This document shows, piece by piece, positions 1-11,047 of a stretch of 64,000 bases of DNA; position 1 is the stretch's first letter, and the number at the start of each line of letters is the position of its first letter. A program made the translations under genes and the position numbers. The stretch is from Oenanthe sinensis (taxonomy: Eukaryota; Streptophyta; Magnoliopsida; Apiales; Apiaceae): the NCBI GenBank assembly GCA_028671895.1, contig CM053800.1:21907886-21971885 (forward strand), given 5' to 3'. The notes under the pieces are model-generated. The model saw nothing but the letters and a program-made list of their open reading frames with translations, ran no database searches and had not been told where the DNA came from.

Positions 1-2830
1 ATTGCTCACACTCACATAGTTGTATTTAAATGTCAGATCTTATCATGTATTGTTTGTTAAGGTGTAGAAGGATAAGAGATGGTAGAATTATCTAAGTAGT
101 CAGTAAAATTTGTAGATTCGAGGCTTAATCTAAAACTGACTTAGGTAATTAGAGATAATTAAAATGTTAGACAACAACATAAATGGATTAGACAGAATTA
201 GTAATTAAATTGTTAGTTTGTCTATTCCATGTTCTTTTAGAAAATTATTGAATATCTGTAAATCTGTTGAACACCTGTTACACTTATGTAGAATGGTTAA
301 AGTAGATAATACTGAATTTTCTAATATGCATAACATGCCTAAAATGCATAATTCTTATCTATAATGCATTGAAGCTGAATGTTTACCATGTGCTCTTATT
401 TTTCATGCTTGTTCGTTTAAATCTAAAAATGCATATCTTAGGACTTGCATAATCTTAGGCAAAGCATCAATAATAATCATAATAGGGTAAAGACTGCTAG
501 TCCATCTTAAGATAAGTTGGAATCACTAATCTCATAGCCTTAAGACTACCTTGTCAAGGCTGCTGTGTATGAGAAGTGATCAGTCAAAGATAAGTTTGTG
601 CATGTTAAGGTTGAAACTGTTGTTACCACTGTTGAAAGTAATATCTCTAACCCATCTGGACTCAATTGAAATTGAGTACCAAGAAGCTTAATCATTTGTG
701 ATTGCAGAGTATGAAACAAAAGTCAAAAGTTATGTGATTTCGTGACATTTATTGTTCGAGGCATATTACTAGCATTGAAGCTCTACTATTACAGTTGATT
801 GAGAAAGTCTACCCAACGGTAACCTTTAGAGATGACAGTAAAGGATGTACAAGGGACTTGGCTATCATGAGTTTGGAATTGTCATCACTGGAAATATCTT
901 TCTTGTCGACGGACTTAAGCACTAATCACTATCTATAGGGCACTAGAGAATTCTTTATTAAGGGTTTTCTGGAAAAGCATTGAAATAGAAAAGTGTTTGA
1001 TTTCAAGCAAGAAAGATGGAAGATCACTCAACTGAGAGTGAATTGGTGATGTTCGTGCATTCAACAGATAATATATCACATATGGTGATTGATCACATCA
1101 AGCAGATCAAGTTGGAAGCAAAGTACTTTGAAGTTGAAGCGATTAACATAACATGCTTCTTCATTCAACAAGATCGTGAAAAGACATCATATGAGTTAAT
1201 GGCCAACCAGAAGCAAACACTGAAGCTCTTTCGTGTGTTTGGAGGAAATTGATATTTATTGAAGATTTATATGAGCATCTTGATAAGTTTGAAATTAAGG
1301 CTCATGGAACAATTTTCCTCGGCTACTCATTGAAGTCGAAAGCTTTCAAGTAAGATGTGATGTAAAACCAGAAGGTGATTGAAAGTCTGAATATGTCGTC
1401 CTATTACACCAAGCTCCCGAGCATTAAAATAAAAGTCTATTCTGAATCTGTGAAGCTTGACATCTTGTCAGGGTCATATTCAGATATTGATGATGAAACT
1501 GAGGTTGCAGAAGGAATCAATGTTAATGATGATGATTCAGATCCTAGTAGTGGAAATGGTAGTGAATCTACACAACTCATGGACTTTAACAGAATCCACT
1601 CAACAAGGTGAAGGATCTTCAACACATCCTAACAGCAACTCAGGGGGAGCAAAATAAAAGAAGGATCTACTAGTCGTACTCAACACAATGAAGATCAAAG
1701 GAACACATTAAGAACATATCTGCCGAGACAAAGGGTTTGGAGTCAAAGTCATTCCTGGAGTCTAGTTCTTAGTGATCCGGATACTAGAGTAAAGACTAGA
1801 AGTGCTATGCAAAGTAAATGGTTACTCTTCGGGAAAGAACAATTGTTAAATAGTTGGAATCCTAAAGAAGATTGAAGAAGCACTGATTGATCCAGATTGA
1901 GTGATTGCAATGCAAGATGATCTCAATCAGTTCGAAGGCAGAATCTACTGAATCTGGAACCCAGGCCACAAGACAAAGTTGTAATTGGTACTGTAAGGGT
2001 TTTCAGAGACTGGATGATTTTTGGCATTGTTATGAGGGACAAAGCCAAACTGGTTGCTACAGAAGGTATCGACGATGATGGAAACAGAATATTCGGGACT
2101 TTTAAGATCTAACTAAAGCACCAGAGACGAGACTTGATACTTTTAGGGCTGAACAAGTTGGTGTACAACAACTCCTGGACTTTGAAGTTTCATATCCACT
2201 GTAATTTGTATATCATTCTTTTCACAAAGCTCTCTATGACGAAGGTAAGAGATCAAGCAATCGTCAAGGACATAGTATGACACTCTAACTGCTAATTATT
2301 TGAAAATGATTTTATATTAGAGTCGTTATACACATATCTCTCTAGAATACAAGGCACACACACACAAAGTAATATTAGTGCAAGTATACCATGATTATAT
2401 TATATGTGGGTCTATTGTGCATAAAGACCATATATTTTATTCTCAATATGCCTATGCGCAAGTTTCCATGTAGATACTAGAGAATCTAATCTTATAGCTA
2501 AGATATGAATTGTTAGATATCTTAAGGGATTACCAATTCTTAAAATAAGGTACCCTAAAGATACTAGGTTTAACCTAATTGGCTATATAGATATAGATAA
2601 TGCAGGTTGAAAGAAAGACAGGGAGGTAATTACCAGAAGCTGTCAAACTCCATCAACTCTGCTGGATAATCTCTTCACCACTCACGGAACAAGCGCATGG
2701 ACACTAGGTATCATTTATATCGAGAGTAGTCCTTAGTAGAATAACTTGCAGATATTTGCTAAACAGCTTGATGAATTCATTTTGTCTAAGTTGGTTAGTG
2801 AAGTTGGGATATTATGTATGTGCATATTTG
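1..2830 (+). pseudogene. Degenerate copia pol (protease, integrase, RT, RNase H) of element B
   Basis: No full frame survives, but fragments translate into recognisable copia pol blocks in the right order. Positions 780-1010 match the protease/pre-integrase part. Positions 1016-1250 match the integrase stretch ending in the 'YELMAN...' and 'VFGG' blocks. Positions 1255-1440 match 'HGTIFLGYS' and 'KVIESLN'. Positions 1880-1930 match the RT entry 'DPD-VIAMQDDLNQFE' with an in-frame stop, and 1975-2100 the 'VIGT...RNKAKLVA' part. Positions 2746-2812 match the pol C-terminus (FAKQLDE, LVSEVGIL). Compared with C, B lacks about 85 bp near 1120, which removes the second integrase aspartate motif (SDNGT in C). 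It cannot encode a polymerase. Confidence 0.8.
1639..1648 (+). other. Polypurine-tract-like motif in the integrase-RT linker of B
   Basis: CTCAGGGGGA lies between the integrase and RT remnants. Element C has a one-G-shorter copy at 44785-44793, and element A has four copies at the same place in its pol. It may be only the coding sequence of a Ser-Gly-Gly linker. Confidence 0.5.
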
Positions 2831-3699
2831 TTGGAAATCTCATCTGTAAGGAATTCTTAAATGAGTTCACAAGTTTTACATTTTCCATATTTAAAGGACT
2901 TGTGAATTTATTTGAAATCCAGAACCTCGTACTTAGTGCTACTACTTTAATTATCATGTTTACAATGTTATATGCATATGTGGTAATTAGGTGTTCTAGC
3001 ATAAGTTTGAATATTATCTTAATTGATTTAAATTATGATGTCAGACAATTCGATGTCAGATCAGTCTCATGATTTAAATGAATTAAAATAATATGCAGCA
3101 TAATTGTTTGTATGATAAATATTTAATGAGTATCAGTTAATGATATCTTACTTAATTGTTTTGATATTTTTCTCTGATATTTTTAAATGTTTTGTTACAA
3201 AAAATTGTGACACTTTTAATATTAGTGACATTATTTAGAATTACTGATCTAAATAATCAATGCATATTTCAAAAACACTAATATTGGAAAATGGAAGTAT
3301 TTTATAAGTTATGCGTATATAAAATTCTCAATATTTTATATACTTAGAAATATTTCCAAAATTTGTTTTAACTTCTAGGTATCAACCATTTGTAAAATGA
3401 TTTGTTTTCAAACACTTGTTTCAATGTTTGTTGCACATTGATTCAAAGTACCTAAACAGTGGTTGTTGCTTTGAGGCCTTCTACTGTATTGCTAAGAATA
3501 CATCCACCCCTATTGTAATGAAATTTTCTATTTTAAGTTAGGGATAATATCAGGTGGACGAAAATGATGAATATCATAATTGCTTTATGAGTCGGAAAAT
3601 CATAGTCCTCTATCTGATAAGGATGGTTTGCAAAACTATTTTCAAATAGTACATTATTAAGGTATAAAGGAAAAGAGTCATTTTATCGAGATATAATTT

Positions 3700-3855
3700 G
3701 GTAAGAGAGTTGAATTTCTTCTTTGGTATAAACTCCCGCGTTTTATTATGGGAAGTTTGCCTTATAGGAAATTCATAAAGGATAGAAACTTTCTTCTAGG
3801 ATACAACTTTCCCGCGTTTTATTATGGGATATGTATCTTAAAGGAAATTTCGTAT
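3700..3855 (+). repeat. Duplicated 'CCCGCGTTTTATTATGGGA' box, copy 1
   Basis: A phrase beginning GAATTTCTTCTTTGGTA, running into CCCGCGTTTTATTATGGGA and then TTATAGGAAATTCATAA, is followed directly by a diverged second version of itself. This makes an imperfect tandem dimer of about 75-80 bp units. A second dimer lies at 4565-4712, and C has one at about 47845-47985. Confidence 0.6.
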
Positions 3856-4564
3856 CTTGCTTTTAATTGATAAATCTTTAGTTCTGACAAAACTCTTTTA
3901 TTGAAAGTGCTTTAATGCAATCTATTACCATTCCTTATTATATTTTTCCTTCTCTTTGGGATGAAAAATATGTTTTGGAATGTTAAGGTGATTATCTTTT
4001 TATCTCGATTGGTTCTTTCCAATTAGCCCCTAGTGGCTTTAGAAACTGGCCAAGAGGTTGAAAACCCATCAATCTCTTACCCAGGCCATAGTACCAAACA
4101 CCAATTCATCCACTTCCATATATTAACCCCTGGAGATATAAGGAACTCATTTAAGTTAGAGGTTGATAAGGGAGATACTGCACTTGATGCAGCAAATAAG
4201 GATGATGTCGGAAGTGCACCCACAGCTCTACCTCCAGAGAAGAAAAGGAGTATATAACTGAGGTAACTGTAAGCTCATCTGCATCTTCTCAAAAGGATGC
4301 AGAGCTGAAAAGGCAATAAAACTGTCTCTGGAATCATTCTCTCTACAGGATGAATCCATTGAAATTCGCTCGTCAGCTAGAGTACTTTGTAATGAGTCAA
4401 GCACACCACCGTCACTCACGCTGATGGTAAGCCTAAATAGATAAATTCTAGGAACACATTGCAAGACGTGCACAGTGAGAGGTACATGCAACATTTTTAG
4501 TTTTGTACAGTTTTATTTAATTGGCATTCATACTATAAATATATATATATATATATTCCTTAAG

Positions 4565-4712
4565 AGAATTGAATTTCTTCTTTGGTACAAATTCCCGCAT
4601 TTTATTATGGGAAATTTGTCTTATAGGAAATTCATAAGTGATAGAAACTTTCTTCTCAGATACAATTTTTCCCGCATTTTATGAAGGGATATGTATCTTA
4701 AAGAAAATTTCA
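4565..4712 (+). repeat. Duplicated 'CCCGCATTTTATTATGGGA' box, copy 2
   Basis: This is a second diverged copy of the dimer at 3700-3855, with the same order of landmarks (TTCTTCTTTGGTA, TTTTATTATGGGA, TTATAGGAAATTCATAA). Element C shows only one copy, so B carries an extra segmental duplication of about 0.86 kb spacing. Function is unknown. Confidence 0.55.
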
Positions 4713-5288
4713 TTATATGTGTGTAAGTTTGTTTTTATTTTGTGTTTTTTCCCCTATTAAATTGGCATATTTTTATTTTATTGTTTATTTCATGTTATTT
4801 TTAAAATTTATTTTTGTCTACGAGAAATTGTTCTAAGAATCATAAGTATTAAATGTCAATATTTAAAGGACTTGTCAATTTCTTTACATCTATTTTCTCA
4901 AGCTTACATATATCTCTGATATAATGTATGAAGTTAAATGCTAATTTTCATTCCTATGATTATTTAGTATTTAGCAAGATTATTTTATCTTATTAAAATT
5001 ATGAATTGAAGCAATTAAATATTTATTAGCTTCATAGTTTTAATACGATGAGATATTAAAAGAATAATTACTTGCTTTTTGAAATTATTATTAATTATCA
5101 TATTTTGATAGTTTGTTATTATTTCATTGCAATTAGTTATGATTTTTGTTGTTAGTGATAATATATATATATTGTTTATCTGAAAGTCACTAATAATAAA
5201 AGCATTTCTGTGTCCTGCCGAACAAGAGCAATCGACTCGAGGTAAAAGCAGGTAATCTCGATCTTGATATATTATCTAATCAATTGGT

Positions 5289-5318
5289 ATAAATATATAT
5301 ATATATATATATATATAC
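5289..5318. repeat. (AT)n microsatellite
   Basis: An uninterrupted AT dinucleotide run of about 28 bases lies inside the post-pol region of B. A shorter run lies at about 4539-4555. Confidence 0.85.
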
Positions 5319-7253
5319 AATTGATATATTGAACCCTCAGTGGCTATAGGACAAGATCAAGGGATTGAAAACATACAATCTCTAACACAGATCTTAGAAC
5401 CACAAACACTCAAACAGATACAACTTCATCTACTATACTCCTGTAAAGAAAAGCTTTATCAACTAAAGAGGGTGAGAGAGTAAGTGTCTCTAGTGCACTA
5501 GAAAAGAGAAGTATCTATGAGTGTTCCAGCAGCTCTGCCTCTAGTTAGAATATGAAATTGAAACCAAGACAACTGCTAACTAATTTATATCTTCCCAAAA
5601 GGGTATAGATTTGCAAATGGCAAAACTGTTACTAGGTTCATTCTCTCAACAGAGTGAGTCTATTGAATTCGGCCTGTCAGCCAAGACCATTTGTAAAGAG
5701 TCAACTTCATCTGGACACATTCAAACACTGCAAACCATAAATGTATATATTCAAATGCACTGTAAGGATTGACACACACAAAGGATGAATTGACGGAATC
5801 AATTATTCTAAACTTCCATATCAAGGAAGGAAGGATGATTGATGATTCTGATTGAATCAACATGCCTTCACAGGCGTCAGGAGGAAACTTGGATCATTTG
5901 CTACATTATAGATCCTTGTCTCCCTCCCCAGATGGAACATATCTGGATTCTTAACGGAATAGATCATCTTAGATGATTAGCAACTCATTGAATCTATTCC
6001 TGAAGCAATTCAGTTTTTAAAGTGAAATATTTTAATGGATTCAGTTGAGGACGGAGATTTACGAAACCCCATTGCACCACCAGTGACCTCTCTTGAAGGG
6101 GCTATGGTGATCTTTCTTGCAGGTACAAAAGACTGTGTCATTCGTACTGAGAGAGAGAAATAGTGTTGTGAGGAAAGAGTGAAACATAAGTGAGAAAGAG
6201 TGAAAATATATATTCTATGAGTGAAACACTTAGAGAGTATATGAGCGAAACACTTGTGAGAAACACAAAGTAAAATCACACACTAACACAATTACCAAAT
6301 CCCATTCCCAATTATCTGTTACAGATTTATAATGTTACTCAACTAAGGGGGATGAAATTTCTTCTATTATTAAGGATTCTGAAGAGGATTACTCAACTAA
6401 GGGGGAGAAGTGTTGAACAGTTCAAACTGTTGAACAAGATCCAAAAAGGGAGAAGTGTTGAACAAGATCCAAATGGATAATTGTTTAACAAAGACTTTTA
6501 CTATAAGAGGATTACTTCATTGTTGAACAAGAAAAAGGTGTATATAACAACATGCTTGGATTGGATCCATTTGATTTTAGAAAATTCTTGTATATAGGAT
6601 TAACTGGATTTTCTAAAATGCATAACATGTCATAGTTTGCATTTTTTATATCTGCGATGGTTTAATGTTGTATGTATGTCATGTCTGTTGTTACCTCTAT
6701 TAAATTGGTTGGATAATTCAAGTAAGGGGAGAATGAATTCACCTTGGGAGAGAAGTGAAGACAGAAGTTGGAGAAATAGAGGATAGATGGTAAGAAGAGA
6801 ACAAGACTTCATCCCTTCCATCCTAATGAGGAGTAGTGATGAGTATGAGAAATGAAGATAATACTACTTGTATAATATGTTCAGTGCTAGAGGAACAAAC
6901 ATCTTTCATTTCTAAGTTCACTCAAGAAATCTGGTAATGTAGAATCTGAACCAGAGAAACTAGCCACTGAAGATCTACCAATGACACCTGGTCACCAAAG
7001 TTAAACTCTAGAAGAAGGTGAAGTTGATACTTCTAAAGCTAGTAATGATAGGTAAGTCAAGATAAAACTTTGTTAAATATGTTCAGTATAAAGGAACATC
7101 TATCTTATATTTATCTTTCATAATTGAAATCTGGAAATGTATTATATGATCCAGAAAACAATTTATTATTTACAGTTCTTAAATGTTGTATTTATTTTCT
7201 TGGTTGTTAGTTGAGTTAACCTCTAGGAATTTGTGTGTTAAATGTTTAACAAC

Positions 7254-7267
7254 AAATAGGGGGAGAT
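7254..7267 (+). other. Polypurine tract of B
   Basis: AAATAGGGGGAGAT directly precedes the 3' LTR. C has the same sequence before its 3' LTR (50251-50263). It would prime plus-strand DNA synthesis. Confidence 0.8.
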
Positions 7268-8343
7268 TGAAAGTCATATTACTAGTCCTATTTGTAATAA
7301 GTAGATGACAACTCAACTCAGATAAGAAAGTGAAGTAAATAATAAATATTGAATATAGAGGAAGAACAAAAGAAGCCATGACAGGACAAGAGAAGACACA
7401 AAGACCACTACAGCAGAAATGAGAATCAACATTGTAGTTAGTCATCCGTGAACCAGACCAGTGCACAGGGTGTCAACAATGTCAGTGAAGATTCGTCATC
7501 AAAAAGTTCAAGTGGTTAAAAATGTTATTGTTGAAGAACAGAAGAGTCTTATCTACATCAACAATAGTCAAGCCTTTAATTTAATTCTCTATTAATTAAT
7601 TAAATTAATTAGTTAAATTAATTAGTAAATTAATTCACTCAGAATTAATTTAGTTCTTAAATTAATTAAAGGATTAATTAATTTAGAATTATTTTAGAAT
7701 GACAGAAGGCAGAAGCTGGAAGCTCAAAAGGTTACAGGTTTTGTTTGGAATGCAGTGTACAAGAGTCAGAATCCAAGATTGAATATTTGACTGGGTACAT
7801 GCAGTGGTAAAAAGAAGTATTGTCTAATTTAAAGAATCAGATTATTTCAGTAACAAAGGTACTTCTAATTGCAACTGTAGAAACAGCCAAACATGCCTGA
7901 CGGTACAGACTTGAAGACAAGACAGAAAAAGTATTGACACAGAAGAAATGCAGAGTAATATATTCGTAAAAGTGGAACCCCGGTTGGAATTGATTTATCA
8001 TTTCTAAGTCAAAAGGAGTTCGGTTCCAGACGATTAGGAGACCGCAGCTTAGAGCGTAAGGATTTATTTAATTAATAAATATTTTATTTATTTAGTAAAT
8101 TATATTTATAAATATCTAAATAATATTAGATATTTATTTTTATAATTTCTGAATAAAATTATTATTTATTAATCAAAGATTATAAGCTGTGCGGGTCGAA
8201 AATCATTTCTACGGAGCCTATCCACTACAGGACGAAATAGGCCCCTTCTTTTTACAATTTGATTTGGCAGGTTTTTCAACATCCAATCACAATCTTCCAT
8301 GTGTCCATTTCAAGTGGAAAGAAAAGAAAAAGCTGTTGAGTCA

Positions 8344-8635
8344 AAGTGTCATACCGAGAGATTAATTGTTGAGTCATACTGAAGCAGTTGTGTAATAAGT
8401 CATGCTGATTTAATTTTAATTAATTAAGTCATTCTGATTTATTTAATTAAAAGAAAAATCCAGTATGACTTATAACAAGTCATACCGAATTTCTGATGAG
8501 TCATACCGGATTCTAAATGAGTCATACCGGATTTCTGAAGAGTCATACCGACAGAAATCAGTCATGCCCAGCCTTTTTGTGAGTCATACAAGTGTTAAAT
8601 CAATTAGGAAAAAGGTCATTTTTGGATGAGTCATG
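8344..8635 (+). promoter_or_regulatory. U3 tandem motif cluster (GAGTCATACCGG-like) in LTR B
   Basis: About a dozen diverged copies of (T)GAGTCATACCGG/GTCATGCTG occur in 290 bp, ending just upstream of the TATA box. TGAGTCA is the GCN4/AP-1-type bZIP core known as an enhancer motif. Clustering upstream of TATA suggests a transcriptional enhancer. Factor binding is inference. Confidence 0.6.
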
Positions 8636-8650
8636 CTGGCTTTCCTCCTC

Positions 8651-8658
8651 TATAAATA
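8651..8658 (+). promoter_or_regulatory. TATA box of LTR B
   Basis: TATAAATA lies in a CT-rich context, about 15 bases after the last GAGTCAT copy and 411 bases before the LTR end. That is a normal place for the U3/R boundary. Confidence 0.65.
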
Positions 8659-9069
8659 TGAGGCCGGGGGCTTCATTTTTCAGAGTAGAAAAACAGTCAA
8701 ATTCAGCAATTTGTCTGCAACGTCATATTCACAGACTTTCTGTGCTAGTTTGGTTTTAATTCCTTAAGTAGAACAATTCATGTCAAATTTGTTCTAGGAA
8801 TTAAATGTTTATTCTACCGAATATTGTAATACCCTTTCAAGTTTTAATATACGTATTTAACTTGAATCTTGTTTACTTACTTGCTAATTTCTATATCTTA
8901 ATTGTTATATCATAAAAATAGAAAGCTAGTAAGTCAGCCTCTCAAACACTACAAATACTCTAACCCTCAGCTTAAGCAATAATTTAATTCCGCAAATTCT
9001 GAAAATAATTTTAAATTGTTGTCAGTATCGCATTCAACCCCCCTTCTACGATACTTCCGGGACCCAACA

Positions 9070-9792
9070 AAAACATGCCATCCTTTCAGAACCTTGAAAT
9101 ACTCTTCTGTGCTCCTCTGAAAGGACGTCATCCAGAACCATCTGAAGGAATCTTGGCATCCAACATTTGACTGGTCCATCTTCCGGATTCCTAGATGCAT
9201 TCTTTTCCAATGCCCACCTCTCAAGCAACTGAATCAACAGATGTTTTCCCACATTCACCTTCCTGTTGTTGGCCACTCCATATAGTATTACCCGACAGCT
9301 GTTGTTCATCGGTCTGTAGTCTTTGTCCTTTGGGAACATGCAGCGTTGAATGGCTTGAACTACATAATCCCACTCAGCTGGTAGCATACCGGTGTTAACC
9401 TTTGTTACCTTGATAGGACCCGTGGGAGGGCGACAACCTATCTCCGTGAATAATTGTAACATATCCTCCATAGTGGGTTCCGGAGCAAAATTTTCTGAAG
9501 GAAGCCCGAGTATCTCATTGAACTTCTACAGACTAACCTCATATTTAACACCACCGATAGTGAAGGATAAGCCTGTTGGATTTGCTTTACCACCCTGAAT
9601 CTCTAATGTTGAGTAAGCAGCTTGAAGGGCTTCGATATTCAGGATGGGAGAGGTGGTTAAAGCATGACTTATTATGGATGTGTTGTTGAGGGACTCAATC
9701 CAGAACTGGTAGTGAATGAATCTACCAGTTGCTCGATCAGCAGAGAGATTAACAAAGTTGGTTTTGGGAATTGTGAAATTTGGGTTTGCCAT
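9070..9792 (-). pseudogene. Env-like / 'plant transposon protein'-type ORF, truncated by element B
   Basis: A single minus-strand frame runs from the ATG at 9790-9792 to 9070, about 241 codons, broken only by one in-frame TAG at 9526-9528. At 9069 the LTR of B replaces the rest, so codons beyond that point are LTR-derived. The protein has no signal peptide or evident membrane segment. It has an N-terminal block (MANPNFTIPKTNF), a 'FTIGGVKYEV' block, then 'AEWDYVVQAI' and 'KVNVGKHLLIQLLERWA'. The last two resemble the conserved core of the domain usually catalogued as a putative plant transposon protein, found next to plant LTR elements; this comparison is from memory. It lies downstream of the pol of A in the same orientation, where SIRE elements carry env-like ORFs. 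It could instead be a separate captured gene. Confidence 0.6.
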
Positions 9793-10474
9793 TTTAAATT
9801 TGTGTTTGAGAAAAGAAATGTTCTGAAAAGGTTTCGCAATGGAAATTTAGAGAACAAGTTCTAAATTTAAACAAACAAAAAAAAACGTACACTATCCCCA
9901 CTAATTACCCCACGTAATTAGTGACACAATTTAAAACAAATTAATTTCCCCACTAATGACCACTTAACTCCCTACTAATGATTGACGGTTGAGTTTTAGA
10001 AAATTAAAGTGAACAGTCGTTTTTGTTGTTTTAGCTATGAGAGGAAAAAAAACTTATATTTCGGAAAAACACAAAATAGGGCGGTTAAGTTGCACTTTAT
10101 GGATTAAATAGTAATACTCACAACTATTCCACTCAAGAACACAAAATAAATGAAGAACAAGAAAGCACGAAACCAAAAAAAACAAACTCACTCGAATGAA
10201 AAGAAAACTAAAGAACGATTTGTAAGAACACGAATAACGTAGAATAAGCGCAAGGAGTTCAACAGTTTGAACAAAATTTTGGCAGAGTTTCGTTTTAGTG
10301 ATTATGCTTTCAAGTAACAGTTAGTGATTTTTGTTTAAGAAAACCACAAGAAAACTTGGTGTAATGGCAGGGAAGAGGATACTGTGTATGTATGTATATG
10401 CGTGTGTATATGAATGAACTTAAATTTTTTGAAAGAGAGAGAGAAAGTTAATGGAAATAATGAACAGTCTATAT
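9793..10474 (-). other. Leader between TATA-like site and env-like ORF
   Basis: About 680 bases of AT-rich sequence without a gene lie between a minus-strand TATA-like site and the ATG at 9792. It contains a perfect 10-bp inverted repeat (CACTAATTAC 9899-9908, GTAATTAGTG 9914-9923, 5-nt loop) and a GA-rich stretch at 10431-10450. It does not resemble the R-U5 half of the 5' LTR of A. Confidence 0.4.
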
Positions 10475-10480
10475 AATGCT

Positions 10481-10491
10481 ATATATATATA
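10481..10491 (-). promoter_or_regulatory. TATA-like site upstream of the env-like ORF
   Basis: TATATATATAG on the minus strand lies about 36 bases downstream (minus sense) of the CTCGAT tract. The arrangement copies that of LTR A, where the CTCGAT tract also precedes TATAAAAG. Promoter activity is inferred. Confidence 0.4.
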
Positions 10492-10526
10492 GACACGCTT
10501 AAAAAGGTAACTGAAAAGACAAGTCA

Positions 10527-10700
10527 CATCTCGATCTCGAGATACGCATCTCGATCCACATCTCGATGTCGATCTCGATGTCGATCTCGATCTACATCTC
10601 GATCTCGATGTGGACAGATCGAGATTTACCTTAAACTTTTTAAGTAATTTTCGCAAGTCGATCTCGATCTCGATCCAGAAACAGATCGAGATTTGCCTTA
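10527..10700 (-). promoter_or_regulatory. CTCGAT motif tract, second copy of the U3 module of A
   Basis: Roughly fifteen CTCGAT/GATCTC hexamers occur in 170 bp, together with GATCGAGATTTACCTTA and GATCGAGATTTGCCTTAG. The same phrases (GATCGAGATTTTCCTT, TTTGCCTTAGCAAAT) flank the tract in LTR A at 26703-26970. The similarity therefore extends beyond the hexamer itself and suggests common origin. Flanking sequence beyond these phrases is not recognisably shared. Confidence 0.55.
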
Positions 10701-11047
10701 GAAAATTTCAATGAAATTACAGGAATTAAACATTTATATGTAAAATTCGTAAGATTTCACCACAAATTTTCACACCATTTTAGAAACTTACAATTTTGAA
10801 ATGACAGGGAATTTAGCAAATAAATTATGCATTTCAAAATTAAGTCTAGCATTAAATCCCATCACTTCATTTGACATTAATCATATACATACACAGATCA
10901 GCACAAGATTAATTTCATGAAACTTTCTAACTTCCCCTTATGACATGCAACACATACATTTTTGAAATTAAGTACACATTATTAATTATGAATATTCATG
11001 CACAACAATAATATGTACACAAACTGAATTATAACAGATAGGTAGCA
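10701..11047. other. AT-rich gap between pol of A and the CTCGAT tract
   Basis: I see no ORF, LTR terminus or clear polypurine tract here. A CTTCCCCTTAT at 10932-10942 could be a weak minus-strand purine tract, but no TG-initiated LTR follows it. The 3' LTR of A is therefore not placed here. Confidence 0.4.

Larger units (their letters stand above)
2831..7253 (+). other. Post-pol (env-like position) region of B, non-coding or decayed
   Basis: This 4.4-kb stretch between the end of pol and the 3' LTR is where SIRE-type elements carry a third, env-like ORF. Only scraps remain. A 74-codon frame at 4033-4257 is charged and has no identifiable domain, and its counterpart in C (48170-48390) is broken. 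A module at about 4315-4400 recurs, diverged, at about 5615-5705, suggesting an internal duplication in the lost ORF. AAGGGGGAGA-like polypurine motifs occur near 6345 and 6400. Much of the rest is AT-rich. I see no intact gene. Confidence 0.55.
1..9069 (+). mobile_element. Element B: decayed SIRE-like Ty1/copia retrotransposon, 5' part outside the window
   Basis: This plus-strand copia element contains pol remnants, a long post-pol region, a polypurine tract and a 3' LTR. It aligns throughout with element C: position 1 of the window corresponds to about 43320 in C, and the 3' LTR at 7268 corresponds to 50264. About 4.2 kb of 5' LTR, leader and gag should therefore lie left of the window. All coding parts are broken. 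The right end interrupts a minus-strand env-like ORF at 9069/9070. The expected target-site duplication is AAAAC (9070-9074), but the left copy is out of view. The SIRE/Maximus-like assignment rests on the long LTR, the long post-pol region and repeated polypurine-tract-like motifs. Confidence 0.85.
7268..9069 (+). repeat. 3' LTR of element B (1802 bp)
   Basis: The LTR starts TGAAAGTCAT right after the polypurine tract and ends GACCCAACA, giving TG...CA termini. The 3' end (a stretch of C, CTTCTACGAT, then GGGACCYAACA) is shared with the LTR ends of C and A. A block near 7437-7480 (GTGAACCAGACCAGT) matches 39680-39720 in C. The U3 carries an AT-rich TTAATTAA stretch (7575-7690), a TGAGTCAT repeat cluster and a TATA box at 8651. 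Length is close to the 1775 bp of C. Confidence 0.85.

Noticed and set aside
9892..9923. Terminus of a CACTA DNA transposon
   Set aside because: The CACTA string is present, but there is no matching TAGTG end with 3-bp duplication, no subterminal repeats and no transposase in view.
10701..11047. 3' LTR of A directly after its pol
   Set aside because: No TG/CA terminus paired with the known LTR ends, no strong polypurine tract, and no similarity to 26244-26690 or 26970-27518. Only the CTCGAT module is shared.
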